From: Phytopseudomonas straminea
GTDB lineage: Bacteria > Pseudomonadota > Gammaproteobacteria > Pseudomonadales > Pseudomonadaceae
Assembly: GCF_900112645.1 (NCBI RefSeq)
Contig: NZ_FOMO01000008.1
Location: 150,801-214,800, forward strand
DNA: 64,000 bases
Direction of reading: 5' to 3'
Shown: positions 35,447 through 44,200 of the stretch, piece by piece
Layout of the letters: each line of letters begins with the position of its first letter
Numbering within the stretch: position 1 is the stretch's first letter
Notes under the pieces: model-generated
Databases searched by the model: none
Told to the model about the DNA's origin: nothing
The model's input: only the letters and a program-made list of their open reading frames with translations
Made by a program: the position numbers and the translations under genes

Positions 35447-36707
35447 GCAGCCGTTTCGCCGGCGTATCCTTATCGCCTTCGTGACCATGACCATTCTGGT
35501 CAGCGGGGTGTTTTCCCTGAGCATCGTGGCGATCGTGCACCTGATCGAGGAGCACCTGGTGTCCGAGGGGCTGTCCCTGGAACTGGATGTGGTGATGCAG
35601 CAGGACTTGCAAAGCGGCCAGCAACCCCGTCTGGATTCGCGAACCCGTTTCTTCGCCTCCACCTCTCCGCAGTATTCGATTCCCAAGCGCTACGCTCACA
35701 AGCCGGAGGGGTTCAGCGAAAGCTTCGAAGGCGACCAGGCTTACTACGTGTTCACCCGGCTGATCAGGGGTGACCGCTACGTGCTGGTGCAGGATCAGAG
35801 CGAGTTCGAACGGCGCGAACGGGTACTGTTCAACGTGGTGCTGGCAGGCTTTCTGCTGTCGGTGCTGTGCGCACTGGTCTTGGGCTGGTTCATTTCGCAG
35901 CGGGTCATGCAACCGGTCAGCCGCTTGGCCAACCAGGTACGCCACCGCGATCAGCTATTGCCGCTGGCACCGGCCATGGCGCCGGAATACGCAGACGACG
36001 AAGTGGGCCAGCTGGCAGCGGCCTTCGACAGCACCCTGGGCCGCCTGCGCCAGTCGCTGGAGCGCGAGCGGCTGTTCACCAGCGACGTCAGCCACGAGCT
36101 GCGCACGCCGCTGATGGTCATCGGCAGCTCCTGCGAGTTGCTGCTGCAGGCCGACCTGCAACCCACACAGCGCAAGCAGGTCGAGCGCATCGAGCGCGCC
36201 AGCGCGGAGATGCAGGACCTGGTGCAGACCTTCCTGCAACTGGCCCGGGTGAAAGGTAATGAAAGCCTGTTCGCCGGCAGCGCCAGCCTGCAGCAGATTG
36301 CCGACGATCAGGTGGACACCTGGGCGCCGCTGATGGCCGAGAAAGGCCTGGATTTCAGCCTCGAGGTACAGGGACATCATGAGGGCATCTACAACCCCAC
36401 GCTGCTGCGCACGGTAATGGCCAACCTGCTGCGTAATGCCTGGCACTACACCGAAAGCGGCTTCGTGAAACTGACCCTGCAGGCGGACGGTTTCCGCGTC
36501 GAGGACAGCGGCGTCGGCATCCCGGAACAGCAGCACGCGCAGATATTCGACCCCTTCGTGCGCGGCGAACAGGCCCGCGGCGAGGGCCTGGGGCTGGGCC
36601 TGTCGCTGGTCAAACGTATTTGCGCCCATCAGGGCTGGCAGATCACCGTACGTAGCCTGCCGGTAGCCGGCAGTTGTTTTCAGGTGGTACTGCAGCCGGC
36701 CAACTGA
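35436..36707 (+). CDS. colS: ColS, membrane sensor histidine kinase
   Basis: 423 residues. TM1 is at about 10-35, TM2 at about 130-153, and the periplasmic loop between them is about 95 residues. An ExxE motif (Glu125 and Glu128 in EFERRE) sits just before TM2, where ColS is known to bind iron or zinc. HAMP follows, then the H-box SDVSHELRTPL with His220 and an ATPase domain (NLLRNAWHYTESG, VEDSGVGIP, GLGLGLSLVKR). The metal-sensing site is thus preserved. Its stop codon lies within the next ColR box. Confidence 0.92.
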   Translation: MQSKQPFRRRILIAFVTMTILVSGVFSLSIVAIVHLIEEHLVSEGLSLELDVVMQQDLQSGQQPRLDSRTRFFASTSPQYSIPKRYAHKPEGFSESFEGDQAYYVFTRLIRGDRYVLVQDQSEFERRERVLFNVVLAGFLLSVLCALVLGWFISQRVMQPVSRLANQVRHRDQLLPLAPAMAPEYADDEVGQLAAAFDSTLGRLRQSLERERLFTSDVSHELRTPLMVIGSSCELLLQADLQPTQRKQVERIERASAEMQDLVQTFLQLARVKGNESLFAGSASLQQIADDQVDTWAPLMAEKGLDFSLEVQGHHEGIYNPTLLRTVMANLLRNAWHYTESGFVKLTLQADGFRVEDSGVGIPEQQHAQIFDPFVRGEQARGEGLGLGLSLVKRICAHQGWQITVRSLPVAGSCFQVVLQPAN

Positions 36708-36719
36708 CATTTTTTTCAC
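36704..36719 (+). promoter_or_regulatory. ColR-type binding box for the methyltransferase-kinase operon
   Basis: CTGACATTTTTTTCAC fits YYNASNNYTTTTTCAC at all positions and overlaps the colS stop codon. The distance to the methyltransferase start is 67 bases. Regulation by ColR of the corresponding genes next to colS is known in other Pseudomonas; here the site is inferred from sequence. Confidence 0.75.
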
Positions 36720-36786
36720 TTTTGTTTGACGAGTTCATCAGAACCGCCTGACTAGCATCGAGGCACTTCCCAAGAGGTGCCTCGTC

Positions 36787-37464
36787 ATGTCCAAATCCCG
36801 TTCCATCGAACTGGCCTTCTCCGGCAAATACGACCTGCAACACGCCCAGAGCTACCTGCACAAGCACCAGGACGGCCTGGCCCGACGCCTGTCGCACTGG
36901 CGTGACGTGCAGGTCGGACGCAGCGCCCTACGCCTGGCCGGCGAGCCCGATCTGGTGCTGGACCTGCCTTGCGGCGCGGGCCGCTTCTGGCCGCTGCTCG
37001 CCGAGCAACCGAACCGGGTGATCCTGGCCGCCGACAACTCGGCCGACATGCTCGCCACGGCGCTGGCCGCCCAACCACCCGAGGTGGTCGGCCGAGTGCA
37101 AACCTTCAAGACTTCCGCCTTCGATATCACCCTAGGCGACAACGCGGTGGACTGCGTGTTCTGCATTCGTCTGCTGCATCACTTCCAATCAACGGAACAC
37201 CGTTTGGCGGCATTACGTGAATTTCACCGGGTGACTCGTGATACGGTGATCGTTTCGCTGTGGGTCGATGGCAACTACAAGGCCTGGCGGCGCAACCGCC
37301 TGGAAAAACGCCGCGGCGCGGGCGAGAACCGCTTCGTGGTGCGCCGGGAGCAAATCGAGTCCGAGTTTCGTGAAGCGGGATTCCAGATTCTGGGGCATCG
37401 GGATTTTTTACCCGGCTATGCTATGTGGCGAACCTACGTACTGCGCAAGCGTGAGACTCTGTGA
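36787..37464 (+). CDS. Class I SAM-dependent methyltransferase (ColR-linked)
   Basis: 225 residues, soluble. Motif I is LVLDLPCGAGRFWP at about 57-70, motif II LAADNSADM, and the motif after strand 4 is VDCVFCIRLLHHF. It corresponds to the methyltransferase found next to colS across Pseudomonas and thought to act on LPS or other envelope substrates. Its stop overlaps the kinase start (TGATG). A ColR-type box lies 67 bases before its start. Confidence 0.87.
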   Translation: MSKSRSIELAFSGKYDLQHAQSYLHKHQDGLARRLSHWRDVQVGRSALRLAGEPDLVLDLPCGAGRFWPLLAEQPNRVILAADNSADMLATALAAQPPEVVGRVQTFKTSAFDITLGDNAVDCVFCIRLLHHFQSTEHRLAALREFHRVTRDTVIVSLWVDGNYKAWRRNRLEKRRGAGENRFVVRREQIESEFREAGFQILGHRDFLPGYAMWRTYVLRKRETL

Positions 37465-38159
37465 TGGCAATGGTAATCGGCTATCGAGGAGTATCTCAGG
37501 CAAGCTCGACATTCGAGCGTTGGTGGCAATGCCAAGGCGCCTGGGTGGAACCGCCCAATCAGCGGCGTGCCGGTGAAAGTGGTGTGCAGCTGCTGCTGCC
37601 ACGTAACACTTCCCATCCGACGCTTTACAGCAAACGCCAGACCAGCCACCTGTACCGTAGCCCGCGTTATCCACTGGGTCGGCCGACTATCTTGCGTGAA
37701 ATCTACGCTTACCGCGCGCTTTCTCAGCTCGGCGTCACGGTACCCAAACTGATCTATGGCTCGGCCAGACGGAATGAGGGCCAGTGGCAGGCCCTGCTGA
37801 TCACACAGGCGCTGACAGATTTTATCAGCCTGGAGCAATGGTACGAAACAGAACACAGCGCCAAACACACCCAGTGCATGCTGACTGCACTGGGGGCAAC
37901 CCTCGCACGCATGCATCGCGGCCGCTGGCAGCACGGTTGCTGCTACGCCAAGCATCTCTTTGTCAGGGTTCAAGAGGATGAGGGCAGCTCACCCAAGGCC
38001 GATACTGCCTTGCTCGACTTGGAAAAAAGCCGCCGCCGCTGGCGCACTGCCGACGCCTCGCGCCACGACATGCGCCAGCTGAAGCGTCATTGTGGGGCGA
38101 TGCCCGAGAGCGACTGGCAGCTGCTGATGCAGGCCTATACGGAGGCGCTGGCCGCTTAG
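37464..38159 (+). CDS. InaA-type lipopolysaccharide kinase
   Basis: 231 residues of the LPS-kinase branch of the protein-kinase-like fold. LYSKRQTSHLYRS contains the likely ATP-binding Lys, FLREIYAYRAL-like helix C is present as ILREIYAYRAL, the catalytic-loop region is RMHRGRWQHGCCYAKHLF, and ALLDLEKSR carries the metal-binding Asp. It probably phosphorylates core heptose or a related sugar. ATG 37464 overlaps the methyltransferase stop; a GTG one codon earlier is possible. It ends 19 bases from the convergent dinB-type gene. Confidence 0.85.
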   Translation: MAMVIGYRGVSQASSTFERWWQCQGAWVEPPNQRRAGESGVQLLLPRNTSHPTLYSKRQTSHLYRSPRYPLGRPTILREIYAYRALSQLGVTVPKLIYGSARRNEGQWQALLITQALTDFISLEQWYETEHSAKHTQCMLTALGATLARMHRGRWQHGCCYAKHLFVRVQEDEGSSPKADTALLDLEKSRRRWRTADASRHDMRQLKRHCGAMPESDWQLLMQAYTEALAA

Positions 38160-38178
38160 CTCGAACTAATTTAGAGGC

Positions 38179-38691
38179 TCAGCCGAGCGCTTCACGGGCA
38201 AGCTCGCGCCTGCCCGGCTGCGCCTCGTGCAGATACCGCGTAAAGGTATCCTTGGGTCGTTCGAGCCCATTGATCGCCAGCGTCCGCGCGGCCATGCCGC
38301 GGTGATTGCTGCCATGGGTCAGCAGGTGCAGCAGCACTTCCTCAACTGATAACTGGCCGAGATCACCATCGGTGAAACGAAAGACGATAACCCGCTGCAG
38401 TTCTTCAGCTGTTGCACGTTCTGCGAAGGTGACTAGCCAGGCATCGTTCTGCACGATGCGTGCCCTGAGCTCGTCGAACGTGGGCGTCTCGCGGGTATTG
38501 TCACCGCTGTAGCACTCTGCTTCACCGGACAGGCGACTGATAAACAGGCTGTCGACCACCGTAGTGTGGTTGAGGATACGCACGAAAAACTCCGCATCGC
38601 TTTCAGGCATCTGATTCAGCTGGCGTTCGCCCAAGGCGAGCAGCTCTGCATTGGCCCATTGCTTGTACTTGAAGGCATCGGCGAACAGCAT
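38179..38691 (-). CDS. DinB/YfiT-family metal-dependent protein
   Basis: 170 residues. The four-helix DinB fold is suggested by ILNHTTVVDSLFI, with a metal-binding His, and LLHLLTHGSNHRGMAA, with two more. The first helix has FKYKQWANAELLAL. DinB proteins often act as thiol-dependent transferases or hydrolases. ATG 38691 has AGGAG seven bases upstream. It follows the alpha/beta hydrolase by 36 bases, in the same direction. Confidence 0.85.
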   Translation of the reverse strand: MLFADAFKYKQWANAELLALGERQLNQMPESDAEFFVRILNHTTVVDSLFISRLSGEAECYSGDNTRETPTFDELRARIVQNDAWLVTFAERATAEELQRVIVFRFTDGDLGQLSVEEVLLHLLTHGSNHRGMAARTLAINGLERPKDTFTRYLHEAQPGRRELAREALG

Positions 38692-38727
38692 TTTTGGCTC
38701 CTCTGCGACAGTGCTGGAAGTATTCAA

Positions 38728-39426
38728 TTACAGCTGTTCGGCAAACGCTCCGATGGCAGCGGCGGCCTCGCCAGGAGCAGTTTGCAGTAGACAATGCGGG
38801 GCAACAACCGATACAACGCGAGTGCCTGGAACCTCTATTTGCATGAGGCCAGCGGCTGACCGAGGCACAAGTCGATCCTCCAGCGCCTGCAAATACAGAA
38901 TGGGCACTGAAACATATTTCAGCTTCGGCAGCACGTTTACGTTATGGATGGCCCTCACCCTGGCAGAAAAAACGGCCGGCGACATTGGACGAATGGCTGC
39001 GCTCAAGGCTGAGCTAAGCGCTTTGCTGGAAAACCTGCCAAGCAGCAGATATTCAAGGGCCACAGAGGGGGCCAGCCTAGGGGGAAACGCCGTGGCCATT
39101 GCCCAAAGTGCAGTGACCGCTGGCCGCGGACTTACCGCGAAGGTGCTGCATAGAACCAAGCCAATCAGCCCAGGCGGCCGCGTCGCAGCAATAGAGATCG
39201 CAATGGGGCCGGAAAACGACTCGCCAAGCAGGATATAGGGCTCGCCGCGGGGTAACGATGAGAGCACCATCCATTCCAGTGCCTCGTAACCCAATGCCTC
39301 ATCAGTTGGATAGCTGATAACCCGAATATCGAAGAAGTCGCCACTGCAATCAATCAAGGGCTGAAACAGCGAACCTGTTCCGTCCATACCGGGCAACAGA
39401 ACCAAGGTTATCGCGTGCTTGCGCAT
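38728..39426 (-). CDS. Alpha/beta hydrolase
   Basis: 232 residues. The oxyanion region is VLLPGMDGTGSLF, the nucleophile elbow GESFSG, the probable acid Asp lies in ALEDRLVP and the His in VAPHCLLQ. No signal peptide. The substrate is unknown. It lies 12 bases downstream of the Lrp-type regulator and upstream of the DinB-type gene, so the three could be one transcript. Confidence 0.82.
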   Translation of the reverse strand: MRKHAITLVLLPGMDGTGSLFQPLIDCSGDFFDIRVISYPTDEALGYEALEWMVLSSLPRGEPYILLGESFSGPIAISIAATRPPGLIGLVLCSTFAVSPRPAVTALWAMATAFPPRLAPSVALEYLLLGRFSSKALSSALSAAIRPMSPAVFSARVRAIHNVNVLPKLKYVSVPILYLQALEDRLVPRSAAGLMQIEVPGTRVVSVVAPHCLLQTAPGEAAAAIGAFAEQL

Positions 39427-39438
39427 GCCCGGCCCACC

Positions 39439-39858
39439 TCACATCACCCAATCCTTCACCACCATATGGGTCTTGACCTTGAACACGCCCGGCAGGTTTT
39501 CGATTTCGCCGCGTACTTCGGCCAGCCGTTCCATGGAAGCCGCTTCTAGATAGATCAGCATGTCCGTTTCGCCGCTGATGCCCGAGCAGCGGCGCACTTC
39601 CGGGAAGGCGCGCATACGCTCGACGTACTGCTCGCAGCGTCCGCCCTTGTAGAACAGCTCCAGATAGGCCTTGACCACTATCGCCGCTGGCTCGGCAATG
39701 CGCGCGTGATAGCCCTGGATGACCCCGGACGCTTCCAGCTGGCGTATCCGCTCGCTCACCGCGGAACGTGACAGGTTGACCTGGCGGGCCACCTCGGTAA
39801 CGGTCAGGCGCGCGTCGGCGCACAACAGGGCGATGATGCGTTGATCGAACTTGTCCAC
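39439..39858 (-). CDS. Lrp/AsnC-family transcriptional regulator
   Basis: 139 residues. The helix-turn-helix (about 18-40, VARQVNLSRSAVSERIRQLE) is followed by a RAM ligand domain (GISGETDMLIYLEA). I chose the GTG at 39858, giving V-D-K-F-D, because AGAGAG precedes it; a TTG five codons upstream is the alternative. It is divergent from yjeH, a common arrangement for Lrp proteins that sense the exported amino acid. Confidence 0.88.
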   Translation of the reverse strand: MDKFDQRIIALLCADARLTVTEVARQVNLSRSAVSERIRQLEASGVIQGYHARIAEPAAIVVKAYLELFYKGGRCEQYVERMRAFPEVRRCSGISGETDMLIYLEAASMERLAEVRGEIENLPGVFKVKTHMVVKDWVM

Positions 39859-40014
39859 TGAAGCTCTCTGCAAACAGGATGACGGCCATTGCCGCCGTTT
39901 CGTCGGTGATCGGCGACACTTCGCCAGCAGCCGCCCAAGCGAAGCGGCCTTACCATGGCGATACGGCCGGCAGGCGCTCTGCCAGGGGCCGCGTCAGGAG
40001 CGAGAGCATACAAC

Positions 40015-41289
40015 ATGAGCCGATTGAACAAGGAACTGGGGCTGCTGCAGGGTGTGGGTTTGCTGAGCACCTCACTGCTGGGCACCGGGGTTTTCGTGAT
40101 ACCCGCGCTGGCGGCCACGGCTGCCGGCGAGATTTCGCTGTGGGCCTGGCTGCTGTTGATCGTACTGATTCTGCCGATGGCCTTCACCTTCGCTCAGCTC
40201 GGCCGCCATTACCCGCACGCCGGCGGTGCGCCGCACCTGATCGGTCGCGCATTCGGCGCGCCCATGGAGCGCACCAGCGCCTGGCTGTTTCTCGCCGTGA
40301 TTCCGGTGGGACTACCGGCGGCACTAAACATCGCCAGCGGCTTCTGGCACGCCTTGTTCAACCTCAGCGACCTGGCGGTCCTGTCCATCCAGCTCGCCAC
40401 CCTGGGCATCATTCTGCTGCTCGGCCAGCGCCCGGCCCGTACCTCAGGCGGCGTGCAAATCGTCATCGCCCTGGCCATCGTCGCCACCATCGCGCTGATC
40501 TGGTTCAAGGGCGACCTGCCCCACGCCGAGCAACCGCTGCTGCCGCCCCTGGCAGGCAACTGGCAGCTGCTGCCGGTGGCCCTGGGCGTGATGTTCTGGT
40601 GTTTCGTCGGCATCGAGGCCTTCACCCACTTGGGCGAGGAATTCAAGAACCCGCAGCGCGACTTCCCCCTCGCCTTGCTGCTCGGCGTGCTGCTCGCCGG
40701 GCTGGTGTACTGGGCCTGTTCGGTGGCGGTGCTGAGTTTCCATGCCTACGGCGACGCGCGCACCGATGCCGCCTCGCTGCCCCTGATGCTCGACGTGCTG
40801 CTCGGCGACCAGGCCCGCTGGCTCAGCGCGAGCATCGGCTACCTGGCCTGTTTCGCCTCGATGAACGTGTATATCCAGGGCTTCTCGCGGCTGATCTGGA
40901 GCCTGGCCGACGAGGGCAAGCTGCCGCGGATGCTGGCGGTGCGCAACGCCAATGGCGTACCGGCCAGGGCGCTGCTGCTGGTGGTGCTCAGTTGCGCCCT
41001 GAGCGCCACGCTGATCTGGAGCCTGTCGCTGTCGCTCGACCAACTTATCCGCTACGCCAACGGTAACTTCATCGTCATCTACCTGCTCAGCATGGCAGCC
41101 GGCTGGCTGTTGCTGCGCGGCCTGTGGCGTTGGCTGGCCGGGCTCAGCACACTGCTGTGCCTGGGCCTGCTGCTGACGTTGGGCTTCGATGCGCTGTACG
41201 CCACAGGCCTGCTGGCCGGCTTGCTGATTTTTGATCGCCTGCCACTGCTGCGGCGTACTAACCTCTCAGCTCTGCCACCAGCGCCGTAA
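40015..41289 (+). CDS. yjeH: YjeH-like L-methionine/branched-chain amino acid exporter
   Basis: 424 residues, APC superfamily, about 12 membrane segments. The N-terminus LGLLQGVGLLSTSLLGTGVF and MFWCFVGIEAFTHLGEEFKNP match YjeH. In E. coli YjeH exports methionine and branched-chain amino acids. The ATG at 40015 follows AGGAG. The divergent Lrp-type gene probably controls it. Its 3' end overlaps the end of the convergent TPR gene by 24 bases. Confidence 0.9.
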   Translation: MSRLNKELGLLQGVGLLSTSLLGTGVFVIPALAATAAGEISLWAWLLLIVLILPMAFTFAQLGRHYPHAGGAPHLIGRAFGAPMERTSAWLFLAVIPVGLPAALNIASGFWHALFNLSDLAVLSIQLATLGIILLLGQRPARTSGGVQIVIALAIVATIALIWFKGDLPHAEQPLLPPLAGNWQLLPVALGVMFWCFVGIEAFTHLGEEFKNPQRDFPLALLLGVLLAGLVYWACSVAVLSFHAYGDARTDAASLPLMLDVLLGDQARWLSASIGYLACFASMNVYIQGFSRLIWSLADEGKLPRMLAVRNANGVPARALLLVVLSCALSATLIWSLSLSLDQLIRYANGNFIVIYLLSMAAGWLLLRGLWRWLAGLSTLLCLGLLLTLGFDALYATGLLAGLLIFDRLPLLRRTNLSALPPAP

Positions 41290-44200
41290 CTGCCAGCGCC
41301 AGCGTGCCGGCGGGAACTCGCCGTGCCAGCCCAGGCGTACGCCGAGTCGCTGGCGCAAACGCCAGAATGCCAGGTGCCTCGAGCCGGCCATGTCCTCGGC
41401 CTGGCGCAGGGTCTCACGGGCCCGGGCCGGGTCCTGATTGGCGACAGCCGAGCGGGCAAGCTTGATCAGCGCGCCATAGAAGTCACGGGTGGAGGCGCCC
41501 TCCAGGCGTCCCAGCCACTGTTCCAATGCGGCCTGATCGTTGTCCAGGGCCGCATCGACCGCCAGCCAGACCATCGAATCGACGTCGTTTGGCTCACGCT
41601 CCAGGGCCAGGCACGACACCTCGGCAGCAACGTCATTCAGGCCGCGGATGCGATAGCCCAGCGCCAGGTTGCCCAGGCACCAGGCCTGAGTATCGGGCCG
41701 GCGCCAGTCGCTCAGGGTCTCGAACATCAAGCCATAGCGCTTGCTCTCGATCAGCGCATAGCTGGCCGCGCCCCACACGTCGGCGCTTTCGGCCAACGCC
41801 TGGCGGCAACGCTTGAGGGTGGACCCCAGCAGGATCCGGTTGGCATACGGGTGCCGGCCCAGCACCCGGAACATCGCACACTTGGCGGCATGCCTGGAGT
41901 CGTTGCGCAGCGCCTTGTTGAAGGCCGCCGACAGTGTCAGGTTGCTGAACATGTCGTGGGTGCGCCAGCCCAGCCAGGTTTCCACCGCCGCGCTGTGCAG
42001 CTCGCCGGCCACCACGCCGGCATCCAGCACCCGGCGCAGCACCGGTTCGCGCACAGGGAAGTCGGCGACATCCCGCTCCCAGTTGGCCTCGCCCGCCGGG
42101 TCGCTGGCCAGTGCGCTAAGCGCGCGCTGCAGCAGCGCCTTGTCGCCGTTACCCCTGGCAATGGGCAGCACGCGGCGCCAGGCAGTGACCGGATCGCCTG
42201 CTTCGAGCAGGGCATCTAGGCGTTCCAGAGCCGCACTCGTACCATGCAGCTCACACAGCAGGTCGAAGGTGTTGAGCGCCGCGAACGGGTAGCGCCCATC
42301 CAGCGCCCAGGCCTGCTCGAAGGCCGGTAACGCTTCGGCCCTGTCGCCGTTGAGCAATAGCGCGTGGCCAAGGAAGCCATGGGCCATGGCCAGCCGCGGC
42401 TCCAGGCGCACCATCTCACGGGCCGCGGCGATGTAAGCCGGGTGGTGAGCATCCTCGTCATGCCAATCGGCCAGTTGCCGCCAGCCATCGTAGTAGTCCG
42501 GATGCTGCGCCAGCAGCGCGCGCAGCGCCTCGATGGCGCCGCTGTCGCCTTCGGCGCGCAGGGCACGCGGGCCATACAGGGCCATTTCCACCGGCGGTTT
42601 GCCTCCCCAGCAGGGCGCGGCGAGCAACTCGCGTACTTCGTCGAAGCGCTCGCCTTCCATCAGCAACTGCAGCAAGCGGTCGTTGATGGCACGGTTGCGC
42701 GGGCTGTAAGCCAGCGCTGCGCGCAGGGCGTTCTCCCGTGCCTCGCGGTCGGTTTCCAGGTCCGCCAGGGCCAGCCAGGCGTCGACATCGCCAGGACGGT
42801 TTTCCACCAGTTGCCTGGCCAGTTGCAGTGGCCGCTCGCCGCTCTGCAGTTGCTCGGCATAGTACTTGAGCTGATTCCACGCCCACTCGTGGCCCGGCTC
42901 GGCGCGCAGCACCCGCTCGGTCTGGTCGGCGGCCTCGGCGAACGCCTCGCGGCGCCCCAGCACGTATGCCAGGTAGGCACGCAGCTCGGTGTCTTCCGGT
43001 ACCTGCGACACCACCTGGCGCAACTGCTGCTCGGCCTCGTCGAGGCGCCCGTCCTGCTCCAGCAGGCAGTCGACGTGCAGGCTCACCGTGGGCGTCCACA
43101 GCGGGTTGATGCGAAAGCTTTCCTGCAGGGCCTGGCAGCAGGCGTCCAGCTCGCCCTGCTGCTTGTGCAGCCGCGCCAGCTCCAGCGACAGCCGCAGCAG
43201 CAGCGGAAAGCGTTCGATGGCACGGCTCAGGGTGTCGGCGGCTGCCGCGTATTGCTCCATGCGCGCCTGCTGACGGGCGACCACCACCCACAGCTGCCAG
43301 AGATCCTCGCGCTGAACGAGCGCTTCACGCAGTTGCTCGAGCAGCGCCTGAGGTTCGAGCAAGCGCTGCGCCTGTTGCTCGTAGGCCAGCCAGCCATCAC
43401 CGAAGGTCACCTGGCGGACCAGCTCGGCATGGATGGCGCCCAGGGTTTCGACGGCCTGCTGATGGTTTTCGCAGGTATCGAGCAGCATGTTGCTGGCGTA
43501 CTCGTTGTCAGCGAACAGGCCCAGAGCCCGCTGGAAAGCGTCGCGGGCGGCCTCGCGCTGACCATCCTGCAGCAGCACGAAGCCGTGGGTGGAGTGAAAA
43601 TAGGTGTTCTGGGCATCGACCAGGCCGGCCTGCCGGCACACATCCAGAGCCTCGGCACGGCGGCCCTGGCGTGCCAGGCAACCGGCCAGCTCGCGCAGCG
43701 TCCAGGCGTGTTCCGGATGATTGTCCAGCAGACGTCGCAGAGCCTGCTCGGTGGCCGGCAGCGAACGTCGCTTGGCCCGCTCGATCTGCAGCTCGGCGAT
43801 ACCCAGATGGTGCGGATACTCGGCGGCCAGCGCCTCGACATAGGCGTCGGCGGCCTCGCTGCCCTCCCCTTGTTCGAGCAGCGTGACGCAGAGGCGGTGC
43901 GCCCCTACTGCCAGCGGCTCGAGCATGGCGGCCTCACGCGCCCAGGCCAAGGTCTGGCGCGGCTCATCCATGCGCCGCATGCCGGCTTGCACCGCGGCAC
44001 GCAGCCAGGCCGCGCGCCGGCACAATGGCTCGGCCTGGGCAAGCAGCGCCTGGCAGCCCTGGGCATCACCGTTGCGCCCCAGGTGCTCGGCCAGGCCAAG
44101 CAGCAACTCACCGTCTGCCGGGCGCCAGGTCAGCGCCTGTTCCAGCATGGCCTGCGCCTCGTAGGGGCGCTGCATTTCTTCCAGGGTTTCGCTGAGGGTC

